The notes under the pieces are model-generated. The model had not been told where the DNA came from. It ran no database searches and saw only the letters and a list, made by a program, of their open reading frames with translations. This document shows, piece by piece, positions 11,056 through 23,759 of a DNA stretch of 64,000 nucleotides (position 1 is the stretch's first letter; each line of letters starts with the position of its first letter). Position numbers and translations under genes: made by a program. This DNA is from Desulfolutivibrio sulfoxidireducens (lineage in GTDB: Bacteria; Desulfobacterota; Desulfovibrionia; Desulfovibrionales; Desulfovibrionaceae), in contig NZ_CP045508.1 of the NCBI RefSeq assembly GCF_013376475.1, forward strand, positions 1,237,501 to 1,301,500, read 5' to 3'.

Positions 11056-11160
11056 GGGTCCCCTGAAAAATACGGCGGTATTTGTTAGGAAAAAAAGTAC
11101 GCTGCTCTTTTTACAGCGCGGAAGGTTCCATTTTCAAGGCCGCGACACGAGCCCGGGCGT
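11056..11160 (+). repeat. AT-rich structured intergenic repeat, copy R1 (guaB-guaA)
   Basis: About 105 bp that share their ends and layout with copies at 13122-13223 and 43724-43832. It begins GGGTCCC, then a hairpin CCTGAAAAATAC / GTATTTGTTAGG (11062-11073 and 11078-11089) with loop GGCG, an A-run, a T-run, a second stem CGCTG/CAGCG, and ends CGCGACACGAGCCCGGGCGT. It fills most of the space between guaB and guaA. It may act as a terminator or leader; the role is unknown. Confidence 0.6.
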
Positions 11161-11205
11161 CCCCCGGCCACCGTCAACCGCTTCACGCAAGGCGCCGTCA
11201 AAGAC

Positions 11206-12756
11206 ATGATCCATCCGGACACAGTCGTCATCCTGGACTTCGGTTCCCAGTACACCCAGCTCATCGCCCGGCGCGTGCGCGAGGCCGGGGTCTATTCGGA
11301 GATCCATCCCTGCACCATCCCCGTGGACAGGCTCCGGGAGCTGGCCCCCAGGGCCCTTATCCTCTCCGGCGGGCCGTCGAGCGTCATGGACCCCGGCGCG
11401 CCCACCCTGGACCCGGCCGTCTTCGACCTGGACCTGCCGGTACTGGGCATCTGTTACGGCATGCAGCTTCTGGCCAACCTTCTGCCCGGCGGCCGGGTGG
11501 CCTCCTCCCGGGACCGCGAATACGGCCGTTCGGAATTCACCGTGGCCGCGCCCTCGCCCCTTTTCGAGGGCCTGCCCGGCAATCGGCCGCTGACCGTGTG
11601 GATGTCCCACGGCGACCGGGTGGTCGCGCCGCCCGAGGGGTTCGTCGTCCTTGGCCACACCCCCACCGTGGACGTGGCGGCCATGGCCGACCCGGCCCGG
11701 CGCATCCACGCCTTGCAGTTTCATCCCGAGGTGGCCCACACCGAGGACGGCACGCTGATTTTGCACAATTTCCTGTTCAAGATCGCCGGGCTGGTCCCGG
11801 GCTGGTCCATGTCCTCCTTCGCGGCCACCCAGGAGGCCGCCCTGCGCGAGATGATCGGCGACCGCCAGGTGGTCTGCGCGCTTTCGGGCGGCGTGGACTC
11901 CACCGTGGTCGCGGTCATGCTGCATCGGGCCATCGGCAAGAGGCTGCACTGCATCTTCGTGGACAACGGGCTTTTGCGCGCAAACGAGGGCGAGGAGGTG
12001 GTCTCGTATCTGCGGGAGCACTTCGATTTGAACCTCATCCACGTCGATGCCGCCGATCTTTTCCTGTCGCTTCTGGCCGGGGTGACCGACCCCGAGGAGA
12101 AACGCAAGATCATCGGCCGGACGTTTATCGAGGTCTTCGAGCGCGAGGCCAAAAAACTGCCGGGCGTGGCCTTTCTGGCCCAGGGCACCCTGTATCCGGA
12201 CGTCATCGAGTCCGAGTCCTTCCGGGGACCCTCGGCGGTGATCAAGAGCCACCACAACGTGGGCGGACTGCCCGAGGTCATGAACCTGTCCCTGGTCGAG
12301 CCGCTTCGCGAACTCTTCAAGGACGAGGTACGCAAGGTGGCCATGGAACTGGGGCTGCCGGATTTCATCATCTGGCGGCATCCCTTCCCCGGGCCCGGAT
12401 TGGCCATCCGCATCATCGGCGAGGTCACCCGGGAGCGGCTGGAGATCCTGCGCCGGGCGGACAAGATCGTGCAGGCCGAACTTCTGGCCTCGGACTGGTA
12501 TCGCAAGGTCTGGCAGGGATTCGCGGTCCTTTTGCCGCTCAAGACCGTGGGCGTCATGGGCGACGACCGGACCTACGAAAACGTGTGCGCTGTGCGCGTG
12601 GTGGACAGCATCGACGCCATGACCGCCGACTGGTCCCGGCTGCCCTCGGAACTCCTGGCCGCCATCTCGAATCGGATCATAAACGAAGTCAAAGGGATAA
12701 ACCGGGTGGTGCTGGACATCTCCTCCAAACCCCCCAGCACCATCGAATGGGAATAA
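11206..12756 (+). CDS. guaA: GMP synthase (glutamine-hydrolysing)
   Basis: GMP synthase aminates XMP using glutamine and ATP. The 516-residue protein has a class I glutamine amidotransferase domain with nucleophile Cys83 (GICYGMQ) and His173/Glu175 (FHPEV). An ATP pyrophosphatase domain follows with the loop SGGVDS at 227-232, then the C-terminal dimerisation domain ending PPSTIEWE. It completes the guaB-guaA pathway pair. Confidence 0.97.
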   Translation: MIHPDTVVILDFGSQYTQLIARRVREAGVYSEIHPCTIPVDRLRELAPRALILSGGPSSVMDPGAPTLDPAVFDLDLPVLGICYGMQLLANLLPGGRVASSRDREYGRSEFTVAAPSPLFEGLPGNRPLTVWMSHGDRVVAPPEGFVVLGHTPTVDVAAMADPARRIHALQFHPEVAHTEDGTLILHNFLFKIAGLVPGWSMSSFAATQEAALREMIGDRQVVCALSGGVDSTVVAVMLHRAIGKRLHCIFVDNGLLRANEGEEVVSYLREHFDLNLIHVDAADLFLSLLAGVTDPEEKRKIIGRTFIEVFEREAKKLPGVAFLAQGTLYPDVIESESFRGPSAVIKSHHNVGGLPEVMNLSLVEPLRELFKDEVRKVAMELGLPDFIIWRHPFPGPGLAIRIIGEVTRERLEILRRADKIVQAELLASDWYRKVWQGFAVLLPLKTVGVMGDDRTYENVCAVRVVDSIDAMTADWSRLPSELLAAISNRIINEVKGINRVVLDISSKPPSTIEWE

Positions 12757-12790
12757 CCCCGGGGGCAGTGCGCCCGGGACGGGAAAACCT

Positions 12791-13117
12791 ATGTTCGGCA
12801 TCGGCACGACGGAACTTCTGGTCATTTTGGTGGTGGCGCTCATCGTCATCGGCCCAAGCAAACTCCCCGACGTCATGCGCACCATCGGCAAGGGCCTGGC
12901 GGAATTTCGCCGGGTGAGCACGGATGTCAAAAGCACGCTGGAGACCGAGGTGCAGCGGGCCGAGGAAAAACAGCGCCAGGAGGCGGCCAAAAAGGAACTC
13001 TTCCCGGAAAAGGGCGAGGCCAAGGCCGAAGCCCCAACCGATCCGGCCAAGGCCGCGCCGGTCCAGGACGCCCAGGAAAAGCCCGTGGAGACGGGTGACG
13101 GGAAACAGACGGCCTAG
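12791..13117 (+). CDS. tatB: Twin-arginine translocase subunit TatB (TatA/B family)
   Basis: This 108-residue protein has one N-terminal membrane helix (residues 6-20), a Gly-Pro hinge (VIGPSKLPDVMRTIGKGL) and a long charged, disordered tail. The Gly-Pro hinge, the Glu in TTELLVI and the amphipathic helix favour TatB over TatA. TatB binds twin-arginine signal peptides together with TatC. No tatC lies nearby, so the rest of the system must be elsewhere. Confidence 0.83.
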   Translation: MFGIGTTELLVILVVALIVIGPSKLPDVMRTIGKGLAEFRRVSTDVKSTLETEVQRAEEKQRQEAAKKELFPEKGEAKAEAPTDPAKAAPVQDAQEKPVETGDGKQTA

Positions 13118-13121
13118 TGTG

Positions 13122-13223
13122 GCGTCCCTGAAAAAATCGCCCGGGAATTTTGAACAAAAAATATTTTTGCATGTGCCCGCACTCTTTTTCCGACGCATTT
13201 CGAGGACACGGCACGAGGCGCGT
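13122..13223 (+). repeat. AT-rich structured intergenic repeat, copy R2 (tatB-hisB)
   Basis: About 102 bp beginning GCGTCCCTGAAAAAATC just after the tatB stop and ending CGAGGACACGGCACGAGGCG before the hisB ribosome site. The core has AAAAT/ATTTT and CAAAAA/TTTTTG pairing potential and a CTCTTTTT run as in R1. The right end matches the copy at 43810-43832 closely (CGAG-AC-CGGCA-GAGGC pattern). Confidence 0.6.
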
Positions 13224-13243
13224 CGGCCGCGAGGGAGACAGCC

Positions 13244-13834
13244 ATGAGCCAGCGTGAAGCCCGGGTGGCCCGGACGACGTCGGAAACGGACGTGGCCGTG
13301 GTCCTGCGCCTGGATGGCTCCGGACAGACCCGGTGCGATACCGGATACCCCTTTGCCGACCACATGCTGACCCTTCTCGGGTTCTGGGCCGGGTTCGACC
13401 TGGAGGTGACCTGCCGGGGCGACCGGGAGGTGGACGCCCACCACAGTCTTGAGGATGTGGGCCTGGCCCTGGGCCAGGCCCTGCTCGAGGCGGCCGGGGA
13501 CCGGGCGGGCATCGAGCGGGTGGGATACGCCAGGGTGCCCATGGACGAGGCCCTGTGCGAGGTCACTGTGGACCTTTCGGGCCGTCCGTATTTGGTTTAC
13601 CGTGAAGACACGCTGCCCGCCGTGGTGGCCGGCGAGGAAAAGGACGTGTGGCGGGAGTTTTTCAAGTCCCTGGCCTTTTGCGCCAAAATGAACCTGCACG
13701 TGGGGATGCTGTACGGCCGAAACGGCCATCACCTCCTCGAAGCCGCCTTCAAGGCGCTGGGAATGGCCCTGCGCCGGGCATTGGCCGCCGGACGTTCCGG
13801 CGTGCCCAGCACCAAAGGGAGTCTCGACCGATGA
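13244..13834 (+). CDS. hisB: Imidazoleglycerol-phosphate dehydratase
   Basis: HisB dehydrates imidazole glycerol phosphate in histidine synthesis. The 196-residue protein has the metal-binding histidine motifs of the family: [32 protein letters not shown] and the C-terminal [17 protein letters not shown]. It is the monofunctional form, without a phosphatase domain. The stop overlaps the following lipoprotein start (ATGA), so the two are probably coupled. Confidence 0.95.
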   Translation: MSQREARVARTTSETDVAVVLRLDGSGQTRCDTGYPFADHMLTLLGFWAGFDLEVTCRGDREVDAHHSLEDVGLALGQALLEAAGDRAGIERVGYARVPMDEALCEVTVDLSGRPYLVYREDTLPAVVAGEEKDVWREFFKSLAFCAKMNLHVGMLYGRNGHHLLEAAFKALGMALRRALAAGRSGVPSTKGSLDR

Positions 13835-14487
13835 ACACGTCACCGATGAAACGGGTTTTCGTAGCCGCCGCCGTGGCGATTCTGGTTTTTTCCCTGGGGT
13901 GCAGGCGAAAGGCCCCGCAATCGGCCGCCGCGCCCAAGGACGTCGTGGTGGCCGTGGCCCCGTTTTCCAATCCCCGGGCCGATTTCGAACTTTTGGCCGG
14001 CTATCTGCCGGAGAACGTCCCGGCCGTGAGCGAGGGGATACCGGGCAAGCTCGACGAATCCCTGTCCCAGGTCATGGCCGCGACCGTCACCTCCCGGGTC
14101 CTTGGCCCCTCCACCGTCGAGACGTGCCTCAAGACCGAGCCGCGCCCGGAAGAGGGCGGACGCCTGGGAACGTTGCGCTACTGGCAGGAGATCGGCCGTT
14201 GCGCCGGGGCCCAGTATCTGGTCGTGCCCCAGGTCATCGCCTGGCGGGAGCGCGGGGGATCGGCCATGGGCACCACGGTGACCGCCGCGGTGATCATCAA
14301 TTTCTATCTGGTCGACGTGGCCACGGGCGGGGTGGTCAAGTTCTACCACTTCGACGAGGAGCAACGCTCCCTGTCCGACAACCTGCTCGAGGCCGGCAAG
14401 TTCTTCGCCCGCAAGGGGCGTTGGCTGACGGCCTCGGAACTGGCCCAGGAGGGCATGCGCGCGGCCATGGCGGAGTTTAGGCTGTGA
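13831..14487 (+). CDS. Predicted lipoprotein encoded between hisB and hisA
   Basis: This 218-residue protein has a basic start, a hydrophobic helix and a lipobox-like LVFSLGC, so Cys24 is the likely lipidated residue. The rest (for example [19 protein letters not shown] and [13 protein letters not shown]) resembles the periplasmic fold of proteins that sense or assemble envelope components, but I do not recognise a named family. It overlaps hisB and hisA by 4 bp each, so it is co-translated with histidine genes despite no evident role in that pathway. Confidence 0.8.
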   Translation: MNTSPMKRVFVAAAVAILVFSLGCRRKAPQSAAAPKDVVVAVAPFSNPRADFELLAGYLPENVPAVSEGIPGKLDESLSQVMAATVTSRVLGPSTVETCLKTEPRPEEGGRLGTLRYWQEIGRCAGAQYLVVPQVIAWRERGGSAMGTTVTAAVIINFYLVDVATGGVVKFYHFDEEQRSLSDNLLEAGKFFARKGRWLTASELAQEGMRAAMAEFRL

Positions 14488-15212
14488 TCCTGTTCCCGGC
14501 CATCGACATCAAGGACGGCCGGTGCGTGCGCCTGAGGCAGGGGCGCGAGGCCGACGTCACCGTCTTTTCCACCGACCCCGAGGCCATGGCCCTGCACTGG
14601 GCCGGACTCGGGGCGAAGTGGCTGCATGTGGTGGACCTGGACGGGGCCTTTTCCGGCATACCCAAGAATGCCCGGCTCATCGGCCGCATCTGCTCCCGGT
14701 TGGACATTCCGGTCCAACTCGGCGGCGGCATTCGCGACCGGGTGGTGGCCGAGGCCTACCTGGAGGCCGGGGTGCGCCGGCTGATCATCGGCACCAAGGC
14801 CCTGGTCGATCCGGACGGGTTCGGGGCCATCGTCCGGGCCTTTCCGGGATGCATCGGGGTGTCCCTGGACGCCGTGGACGGCCGGCTCAAGATCCGGGGC
14901 TGGGTGGACGACGCGGGCCTTGGCGTGGAGGACGTCCTGCCGCGTCTGGCCGAGCAGGGCGTGTCCTTTCTGGTCTATACGGACATCAGCCGCGACGGCA
15001 TGCAGACCGGGGTGAACCTCCCGGCCATGGAGCGCCTGCTGGCCCTGACCGACCTGCCGGTCATCGCCGCCGGCGGGGTGGCCACGCTGGACGACGTCGC
15101 GGCCCTGTATCCCCTGCATGCCAAGGGACTGGCCGGAGTCGTCACCGGCCGGGCCATCTATGCCGGAACCCTGGATTTTACGGCCGCCCTGGACTGGATC
15201 GAACGCCAGTAG
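14484..15212 (+). CDS. hisA: Phosphoribosylformimino-AICAR ribotide isomerase
   Basis: HisA opens the ribose ring of ProFAR in histidine synthesis. The 242-residue half-duplicated TIM barrel has the catalytic aspartates in both halves: Asp8 (PAIDIKDG) and Asp167 ([10 protein letters not shown]). It also has the phosphate-binding GGGIR and AAGGVA loops. The start is GTG at 14484, overlapping the lipoprotein stop. A hairpin and T-run follow the stop. Confidence 0.95.
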   Translation: MILFPAIDIKDGRCVRLRQGREADVTVFSTDPEAMALHWAGLGAKWLHVVDLDGAFSGIPKNARLIGRICSRLDIPVQLGGGIRDRVVAEAYLEAGVRRLIIGTKALVDPDGFGAIVRAFPGCIGVSLDAVDGRLKIRGWVDDAGLGVEDVLPRLAEQGVSFLVYTDISRDGMQTGVNLPAMERLLALTDLPVIAAGGVATLDDVAALYPLHAKGLAGVVTGRAIYAGTLDFTAALDWIERQ

Positions 15213-15228
15213 AGGGGTCGACCCGTTT

Positions 15229-15259
15229 GCCGCCCTGCGCGGCGGCGTCCCGTTTTTTT
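15229..15259 (+). terminator. Intrinsic terminator after hisA
   Basis: GCCGCC/GGCGGC (15229-15234 and 15241-15246) with a 6-base loop is followed by seven T at 15253-15259. It lies 16 bp after the hisA stop and should end the his transcript. Confidence 0.6.
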
Positions 15260-15299
15260 GAAAATGAGACCTATTTTCCTTCTGGCCCTCCGGGGCCAG
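15260..15299 (+). promoter_or_regulatory. Two small hairpins in the leader of the metal-binding protein gene
   Basis: GAAAAT/ATTTTC (15260-15265 and 15273-15278) is followed by CTGGCCC/GGGCCAG (15282-15288 and 15293-15299, loop TCCG). They lie between the hisA terminator and the ribosome site of the heavy-metal-binding gene. The first resembles the hairpin of the AT-rich repeats and is preceded by GGCGTCCC, so this could be a decayed copy. A regulatory role is only a suggestion. Confidence 0.35.
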
Positions 15300-15356
15300 G
15301 CCACATGGTGGGACAGCCGCGCCTGGAAAGGGCGCGCCGGGACAAGGAGCAAGATC

Positions 15357-15560
15357 ATGCCCAGCGTCGAAGTCAAGGGAATGTCCTGCAACCACTGCGT
15401 CATGTCCGTGAAAAAGGCCCTGTCCGGGCTGCCCGGGGTCACCGATGTGGACGTGAGCCTGGAGAAGGGACTGGCCACCTTCGAGGCCGCGGCCCTGGAC
15501 GCCGAGGCCGTGCGCCAGGCCATCGCCAAAATCGGGTTCGAGCCGGGCGTCGTGAAATAG
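15357..15560 (+). CDS. Heavy-metal-associated (HMA) domain protein, CopZ-like
   Basis: This 67-residue protein is a single ferredoxin-like HMA domain with the metal site MSCNHC (CXXC), which binds Cu(I) or a similar soft metal. Such proteins pass copper to P-type ATPases or act as buffers. AAGGAGC lies 7 bp before the ATG at 15357; a longer frame upstream has no support. No copper ATPase is next to it. The methyltransferase gene follows after 9 bp. Confidence 0.88.
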   Translation: MPSVEVKGMSCNHCVMSVKKALSGLPGVTDVDVSLEKGLATFEAAALDAEAVRQAIAKIGFEPGVVK

Positions 15561-15569
15561 GCCTGAAGC

Positions 15570-16220
15570 GTGGCCGAGGACTATTGGAAAACCGTGGGCC
15601 GGGTGCCGTCCTCCTTGCCCGTGGACCCGGCCTTCGTGGAGCTGATCGGCCCCGGGGTCTCGGTTGTGGATCTCGGCTGCGGCGATGGCCGGACCCTGGC
15701 GAAATTGGCCGCGTCCGTGGCCAGGGACCGCGCCCCCTGGGCCGGGGTGGACGTCAACCCGGCGGCCCTGGCCGGCGCCGCCGCCCGGGGGCTCCCCGGG
15801 ATCGGATTCGTTATGGCCGACATCGCGGAGCTGCCTTTCGCCGACCGGGGCTTCGACTACGGCGTCATGCACGCGGTCCTGACCACCCTGGCCACCCCGG
15901 CCGAGCGCCGGGCGGTTTTGGCCGAGGCCGCCCGGGTCCTTCGCCGGGGCCTGTACGCCTCCGATTTCCTGTTGACTCCACAACAGCCCCTGTACCGGGA
16001 GCGCTACGCCCGGGGACGTGTCGAAACCGGGGAGTGGGGCACCTTCCGGGTCATGGACGGGCGGCGGTATCTGTACACCGCCCACCACTTCGCCCCGGAC
16101 GAACTCAAGGACCTTTTTTCCAGGGCCGGGTTTTCCCGGGTGACCCTGCGTCAGGTCCTTTCGCCCACCAGATCCGGCAATGTCATAGGCGGCGCAATCG
16201 TCCTGGCCATGAAATCCTGA
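15570..16220 (+). CDS. Class I SAM-dependent methyltransferase, unknown substrate
   Basis: This 216-residue protein has the SAM-binding motif VVDLGCGDGRTL (about residues 32-43), the acidic motif AGVDVNPAAL and the post-I motif ADIAELPFADRGFDYG, typical of Methyltransf_11 proteins. The second half is not typical of any family I can name. The start is GTG at 15570; it is probably co-transcribed with the HMA protein. The substrate cannot be inferred. Confidence 0.85.
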   Translation: MAEDYWKTVGRVPSSLPVDPAFVELIGPGVSVVDLGCGDGRTLAKLAASVARDRAPWAGVDVNPAALAGAAARGLPGIGFVMADIAELPFADRGFDYGVMHAVLTTLATPAERRAVLAEAARVLRRGLYASDFLLTPQQPLYRERYARGRVETGEWGTFRVMDGRRYLYTAHHFAPDELKDLFSRAGFSRVTLRQVLSPTRSGNVIGGAIVLAMKS

Positions 16221-16238
16221 CGGCGGGGATTTTTTTTT
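16212..16238 (+). terminator. Intrinsic terminator overlapping the methyltransferase stop
   Basis: AAATCC (16212-16217) pairs with GGATTT (16227-16232), directly followed by more T, giving a run of nine T in total. The stop codon lies in the loop. This separates the upstream genes from the ribosomal promoter region. Confidence 0.55.
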
Positions 16239-16424
16239 CAGCCTCGGGACGAACAGCGCAAAGCCGCGCCCATGGCCGGTTCCCATCCCCGAACCCGGGC
16301 CGCGAAACCGTCGGGGACCCTGCCACGGTTGGCAAATGGCCTCGCAAGGCCTTTCCTTTCCCGCGTTCTTTACGTATTGTTACCGGCCCGGTGGGGATTT
16401 TTTCCCGGTTCACCGGGGAGGGGC

Positions 16425-16453
16425 TTGACAGAGGCCGGCGTATCTACTACATG
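16425..16453 (+). promoter_or_regulatory. Sigma-70-type promoter of the str-S10-spc-alpha cluster
   Basis: A perfect -35 box TTGACA (16425-16430) is followed, after 17 bp, by TACATG (16448-16453), a partial match to the -10 box. It lies 37 bp upstream of rpsL in a 269-bp gap, and no other promoter-like site in the gap is as good. It is probably the main promoter of the whole ribosomal cluster; the -10 box is the uncertain part. Confidence 0.6.
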
Positions 16454-16489
16454 CCTCCGTCTTTGTCATAAACTGTTACGGAGAAGGTT

Positions 16490-16861
16490 ATGCCCACGAT
16501 CAACCAGCTCATCCGCAAGGAGCGCGCCAAGGTCGCCAAGCGCCGCAAGACGCCCGCCTTGCAGGCCTGCCCGCAGCGCCGGGGCGTGTGCACCCGCGTG
16601 TACACCACCACCCCCAAAAAGCCCAACTCGGCCCTGCGCAAGGTGGCCCGTGTGCGGCTTACCAACGGCATCGAAGTGACCTCGTACATCCCCGGCGAGG
16701 GACATAACCTCCAGGAGCACTCGGTGGTCATGATCCGCGGCGGCCGCGTCAAGGATTTGCCCGGCGTCCGGTACCACATCATCCGCGGCACCCTGGATAC
16801 GGCGGGGGTGGGCGATCGCCGCCAGAGCCGGTCCAAGTACGGCTCCAAGCGCCCCAAATAA
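16490..16861 (+). CDS. rpsL: 30S ribosomal protein S12
   Basis: S12 sits at the decoding centre. The 123-residue protein has the invariant [21 protein letters not shown] and [14 protein letters not shown] segments. Lys43 and Lys88, where streptomycin-resistance changes occur, are both the wild-type lysine. It is the first gene of the str group, followed by rpsG after 27 bp. Confidence 0.98.
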   Translation: MPTINQLIRKERAKVAKRRKTPALQACPQRRGVCTRVYTTTPKKPNSALRKVARVRLTNGIEVTSYIPGEGHNLQEHSVVMIRGGRVKDLPGVRYHIIRGTLDTAGVGDRRQSRSKYGSKRPK

Positions 16862-16888
16862 GAACGACAGGACAAGGAGTGATGGCGT

Positions 16889-17359
16889 ATGCCGCGTAAA
16901 GGCCCCGTCCCCAAGAGATCCGTTCTGCCCGACCCCAGGTATGGCAGCCAACTGATCACCAAGTTTATCAACCGTCTGATGCATGACGGCGAAAAGAGCA
17001 CCGCCGAGGGCATTTTTTATCGGGCCGTGGACGTCCTGGCCGAGAAGGCCGGCGAGGATCCCCTGAAGGCCTTCGAGAAGGCCCTGGGCAACGTCCGCCC
17101 GCACATGGAGGTCAAGCCCCGCCGGGTTGGCGGCGCCACCTACCAGGTGCCCATGGAGGTGCGACCCGAGCGGCAGGTGACCCTGGCCATCAGGTGGGTC
17201 ATCAATTATTCCCGCGCCCGCGGCGAGAAGGGCATGGCCGACAAACTGTCCGGGGAACTCCTGGACGCCTACAACAATCGCGGCGGAGCGGTGAAGAAGC
17301 GCGAAGATACTCACCGTATGGCCGAGGCCAACAAGGCCTTTGCCCATTACCGCTGGTAG
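16889..17359 (+). CDS. rpsG: 30S ribosomal protein S7
   Basis: S7 nucleates assembly of the 30S head. The 156-residue length and segments such as [20 protein letters not shown] and the C-terminal [10 protein letters not shown] match the bacterial family. AAGGAG lies 9 bp before the ATG. fusA starts 11 bp after the stop. Confidence 0.98.
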   Translation: MPRKGPVPKRSVLPDPRYGSQLITKFINRLMHDGEKSTAEGIFYRAVDVLAEKAGEDPLKAFEKALGNVRPHMEVKPRRVGGATYQVPMEVRPERQVTLAIRWVINYSRARGEKGMADKLSGELLDAYNNRGGAVKKREDTHRMAEANKAFAHYRW

Positions 17360-17370
17360 CGGAGATTTTT

Positions 17371-19443
<2,073 letters not shown>

Positions 19444-19510
19444 GGCCCAAGCGTCACCAGGCCAGGGCACGCTACACCCGATCACACGATAGAAAACGCA
19501 GGGGGAAACC

Positions 19511-20704
<1,194 letters not shown>

Positions 20705-20709
20705 GGACA

Positions 20710-21027
20710 ATGGTTGCCATGAACAGCGATCGCATCCGCATCAAGCTTAAAGCGTACGATTACCGCATTCTGGACAAGGCCGTCTCCGAGATCGTGGACA
20801 CGGCCAGAAACACCGGAGCGGGCGTGGCCGGGCCCATCCCCCTGCCAACCGACATTCACAAATACACGGTCAACCGCTCCGTGCACGTGGACAAAAAGTC
20901 CCGTGAGCAGTTTGAAATGCGGGTGCACAAGCGCCTTTTGGACATTATGGAACCCACGCAGCAGACCGTGGACGCGCTGGGGAAACTCAGCCTCCCGGCC
21001 GGCGTCGACGTGGAAATCAAGCTCTAG
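20710..21027 (+). CDS. rpsJ: 30S ribosomal protein S10
   Basis: S10 also serves as NusE in transcription antitermination. The 105-residue protein has the family segments [18 protein letters not shown] and [20 protein letters not shown]. An internal ATG four codons in is possible as the start. It opens the S10 group, with rplC 13 bp downstream. Confidence 0.97.
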   Translation: MVAMNSDRIRIKLKAYDYRILDKAVSEIVDTARNTGAGVAGPIPLPTDIHKYTVNRSVHVDKKSREQFEMRVHKRLLDIMEPTQQTVDALGKLSLPAGVDVEIKL

Positions 21028-21040
21028 GACGAGGGGCATC

Positions 21041-21673
21041 ATGGCAGGCACTCTTGGAATATTAGGCCGGAAACTGGGCATGACCCGGATTTTCGCCGAC
21101 GACGGCACGATGATCCCGGTTACGGTGATCGAGGCCGGGCCTTGTCCGGTGGTTCAGATCAAGACCCCGGCCACCGACGGCTACGAGGCCGTGCAGATCG
21201 GCTTTGACCCGATCCCCGAGCGCAAGGTCAATAAGCCCATGCGCGGGCATCTGGCCAAGGCCGGCCGCGGCGACTATCGCGTCCTTCGCGAGCTGCGTTT
21301 CGACGGCGCCGGCGGCTTCGAACTGGGCATGGATCTGACCGTGTCCATCTTCGCCCCGGGCGAGGTGGTCAAGGTCACCGGAACCTCCATCGGCAAGGGC
21401 TTTCAGGGCGTTATGAAACGCTGGAACTTCGCGGGCCTCAAAGCCACCCATGGCACGGAAAAGGCCCACCGTTCCGGCGGTTCCATCGGCAACAACACCG
21501 AGCCCGGCAAGGTCATGAAGGGCAAGAAGATGGCCGGCCACATGGGCGCCAAGACAGTGACCTGCATTGGGCTCGAGATCGTGGACGTGCGGCCGGAGGA
21601 CAATCTTCTCCTGGTCAAGGGGCCGATTCCCGGGCCCAAGAACGCCGTGGTTATGGTTCGCAAGCAGGGCTAG
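21041..21673 (+). CDS. rplC: 50S ribosomal protein L3
   Basis: The 210-residue protein starts [18 protein letters not shown] and has [17 protein letters not shown] and [20 protein letters not shown], all typical of L3, an early assembly protein near the peptidyl transferase centre. I used the ATG at 21041; the open frame upstream runs through rpsJ. The next gene begins 11 bp after the stop. Confidence 0.97.
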   Translation: MAGTLGILGRKLGMTRIFADDGTMIPVTVIEAGPCPVVQIKTPATDGYEAVQIGFDPIPERKVNKPMRGHLAKAGRGDYRVLRELRFDGAGGFELGMDLTVSIFAPGEVVKVTGTSIGKGFQGVMKRWNFAGLKATHGTEKAHRSGGSIGNNTEPGKVMKGKKMAGHMGAKTVTCIGLEIVDVRPEDNLLLVKGPIPGPKNAVVMVRKQG

Positions 21674-21684
21674 GGGTGATCGAA

Positions 21685-22317
21685 ATGGCCAACGTGAAGA
21701 TATTTGATCAGACGAAACGGGAAGTCGGAGAGCTTGAGCTTTCCTCCGAGATCTTCGAGGTCCCGGTACGGCCCGAGATTCTGCATCTGGTGGTGCGGGC
21801 CCAACTCGCGGCCAAACGGGCCGGAACCCACAGCACCAAGACCCGCAGCGAGGTGTCCGGCGGCGGGCACAAGCCCTGGCGGCAGAAAGGCACCGGCCGG
21901 GCCCGGGCGGGCAGCAACCGCTCTCCGTTGTGGCGGGGCGGCGCGGTCATCCACGGTCCCCACCCCCGGGATTACGAGTTCAAGGTCAACCGCAAGGTGC
22001 GCCAACTGGCGCTTAAGATGGCCCTGTCGGCCAAGCTTGGGGACGCGAGCCTTCTGCTGGTGGACAAGTTCGACGTGGCCGAGGCCAAGACCAAGCTCAT
22101 GGCCAGGGTGGTCGGCGATCTCGGGCTGAGAAAAGCGTTGATTGTCTTGCCGGAGTCTGATAACACTCTCGAGCTTTCAGCAAGGAATTTGCCCGGCATC
22201 AAGGTCATCCGGCAGGACATGCTCAACGTCTACGACGTGCTTTTGCACGAGCAACTGGTGATGGCCACGGACGCCGTGCTTCGTGTACAGGAGAGGCTTC
22301 GCCATGGAGTACGCTAA
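21685..22317 (+). CDS. rplD: 50S ribosomal protein L4
   Basis: L4 lines the exit tunnel. The 210-residue protein has the characteristic loop RSEVSGGGHKPWRQKGTGRA with RAGSNRSPLWRGG. The ATG at 21685 has AGGGGTG about 6 bp upstream, so I prefer it to GTG at 21676. Its end overlaps rplW by 14 bp. Confidence 0.97.
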   Translation: MANVKIFDQTKREVGELELSSEIFEVPVRPEILHLVVRAQLAAKRAGTHSTKTRSEVSGGGHKPWRQKGTGRARAGSNRSPLWRGGAVIHGPHPRDYEFKVNRKVRQLALKMALSAKLGDASLLLVDKFDVAEAKTKLMARVVGDLGLRKALIVLPESDNTLELSARNLPGIKVIRQDMLNVYDVLLHEQLVMATDAVLRVQERLRHGVR

Positions 22318-22591
22318 AATACTGCTTCGGCCCCTGGTTTCCGAAAAGGCCACCTTCGTCAAGGACGCGGCCAACCAGGTCGTCTTCCAGGTCGCGCCCG
22401 GGGCCAACAAGATCGAGATCAAAAAGGCGGTCGAAGCCGCCTTCTCGGTCAAGGTGGAATCCGTGAGCGTGACGGTGCGCAAGCCCCGCAAACGCCGCCA
22501 CGGGCGGACCATGCGCCGGGTGCCTGGTTTGAAGAAGGCCTACGTGACTCTGGCGGCGGGCGATAAAATCGAGTTTTTTGAAGGGGTCTAG
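22304..22591 (+). CDS. rplW: 50S ribosomal protein L23
   Basis: L23 sits at the tunnel exit and docks SRP and trigger factor. The 95-residue protein starts [18 protein letters not shown], the family pattern, and has [18 protein letters not shown] in the long loop. The start lies inside rplD; a longer frame from 22283 has no support. Confidence 0.96.
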   Translation: MEYAKILLRPLVSEKATFVKDAANQVVFQVAPGANKIEIKKAVEAAFSVKVESVSVTVRKPRKRRHGRTMRRVPGLKKAYVTLAAGDKIEFFEGV

Positions 22592-22593
22592 AC

Positions 22594-23424
22594 ATGTCCA
22601 TCCGCAAGCTCAAGCCCACCTCCGCCGGACGCCGGTTCCAGACCGTGTCCACCTTCGAGGAGGTCACCCGGAGCACGCCGGAGAAGTCCCTTACCGAGGG
22701 GCTGCCGCGCAAGGCCGGACGCAACACCTACGGTCGGATCACGGCCAGACGGCGTGGCGGCGGCAACAAACGGCTGTACCGGATCATCGATTTCAAGCGG
22801 GACAAGTGGGGCATCCCGGCCAAGGTGTTCTCCATCGAATACGATCCGAACCGTAGCGCCCGCATCGCCCTTCTGCATTATGCCGATGGGGAGAAGCGTT
22901 ACATCCTGGCTCCGGTCGGCATCTCCGTGGGCGACACCCTGACCGCGGGCGAGACGGCGGACATCAAGTCCGGCAACGCCCTTCCCCTCAAGCGCATCCC
23001 CGTGGGCACGCTCCTTCACAACATCGAGTTGGCCCCCGGCCGCGGCGGCCAGATGTGCCGCGCCGCCGGAACCTACGCCCAGCTCATCGCCAAGGAGGGC
23101 AAGTACGCCCTGGTGCGCCTGCCCTCGGGCGAGGTCAGAAACGTCCTAGCCGCCTGTATCGCCACTGTGGGACAGGTGGGCAACGTCATGCACGAGAACA
23201 TCTCCATCGGCAAGGCCGGCCGTAACCGCTGGCTCAATCGCCGTCCCAAGGTGCGTGGCGTGGCCATGAACCCGGTCGACCATCCCCTGGGTGGCGGCGA
23301 GGGAAAAAGCTCGGGCGGCCGCCATCCGGTGACCCCGTGGGGCAAGCCCACCAAGGGCTACAAGACCCGCAACGTCAAAAAGCCCTCTTCCAAGTTGATC
23401 GTGAAGCGGCGCGGCGAAAAGTAG
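22594..23424 (+). CDS. rplB: 50S ribosomal protein L2
   Basis: L2 is essential for subunit association and peptidyl transfer. The 276-residue protein has [20 protein letters not shown] and, near the end, the invariant [17 protein letters not shown] with the functionally important histidine. It starts 2 bp after rplW. Confidence 0.98.
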   Translation: MSIRKLKPTSAGRRFQTVSTFEEVTRSTPEKSLTEGLPRKAGRNTYGRITARRRGGGNKRLYRIIDFKRDKWGIPAKVFSIEYDPNRSARIALLHYADGEKRYILAPVGISVGDTLTAGETADIKSGNALPLKRIPVGTLLHNIELAPGRGGQMCRAAGTYAQLIAKEGKYALVRLPSGEVRNVLAACIATVGQVGNVMHENISIGKAGRNRWLNRRPKVRGVAMNPVDHPLGGGEGKSSGGRHPVTPWGKPTKGYKTRNVKKPSSKLIVKRRGEK

Positions 23425-23435
23425 GAGAATAGGAT

Positions 23436-23717
23436 ATGCCTCGTTCCCTGAAAAAGGGTCCCTTCGTGGACGGCCACCTGCAGCGAAAGGTCCAGATCGC
23501 CAACGAAAGCAAGGACCGCCGGGTGATCAAGACCTGGTCCCGCCGCTCCACCATCCTGCCCGAGATGGTGGGAATGACGTTCGCGGTGCACAACGGCAAG
23601 AAGTTCATCCCGGTTTTCGTTTCGGAAAACATGGTCGGACACAAGCTTGGCGAGTTCTCGCCCACGCGCACCTTCCACGGCCACGCCGCGGACAAGAAGA
23701 CCAAGGCCAAGAAGTAA
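23436..23717 (+). CDS. rpsS: 30S ribosomal protein S19
   Basis: The 93-residue protein starts [15 protein letters not shown] and contains [20 protein letters not shown] and [12 protein letters not shown], the S19 hallmarks. S19 binds 16S rRNA in the 30S head together with S13. rplV follows after 42 bp. Confidence 0.97.
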   Translation: MPRSLKKGPFVDGHLQRKVQIANESKDRRVIKTWSRRSTILPEMVGMTFAVHNGKKFIPVFVSENMVGHKLGEFSPTRTFHGHAADKKTKAKK

Positions 23718-23759
23718 AGGCCGCGCCCGAGAACTTTGACCACGCACCAGGATAAAGAA

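Noticed and set aside
14343-16286. 647-codon minus-strand open frame over hisA and neighbours
   Set aside because: Runs antisense through several real genes and ends in random-looking sequence; no motif.
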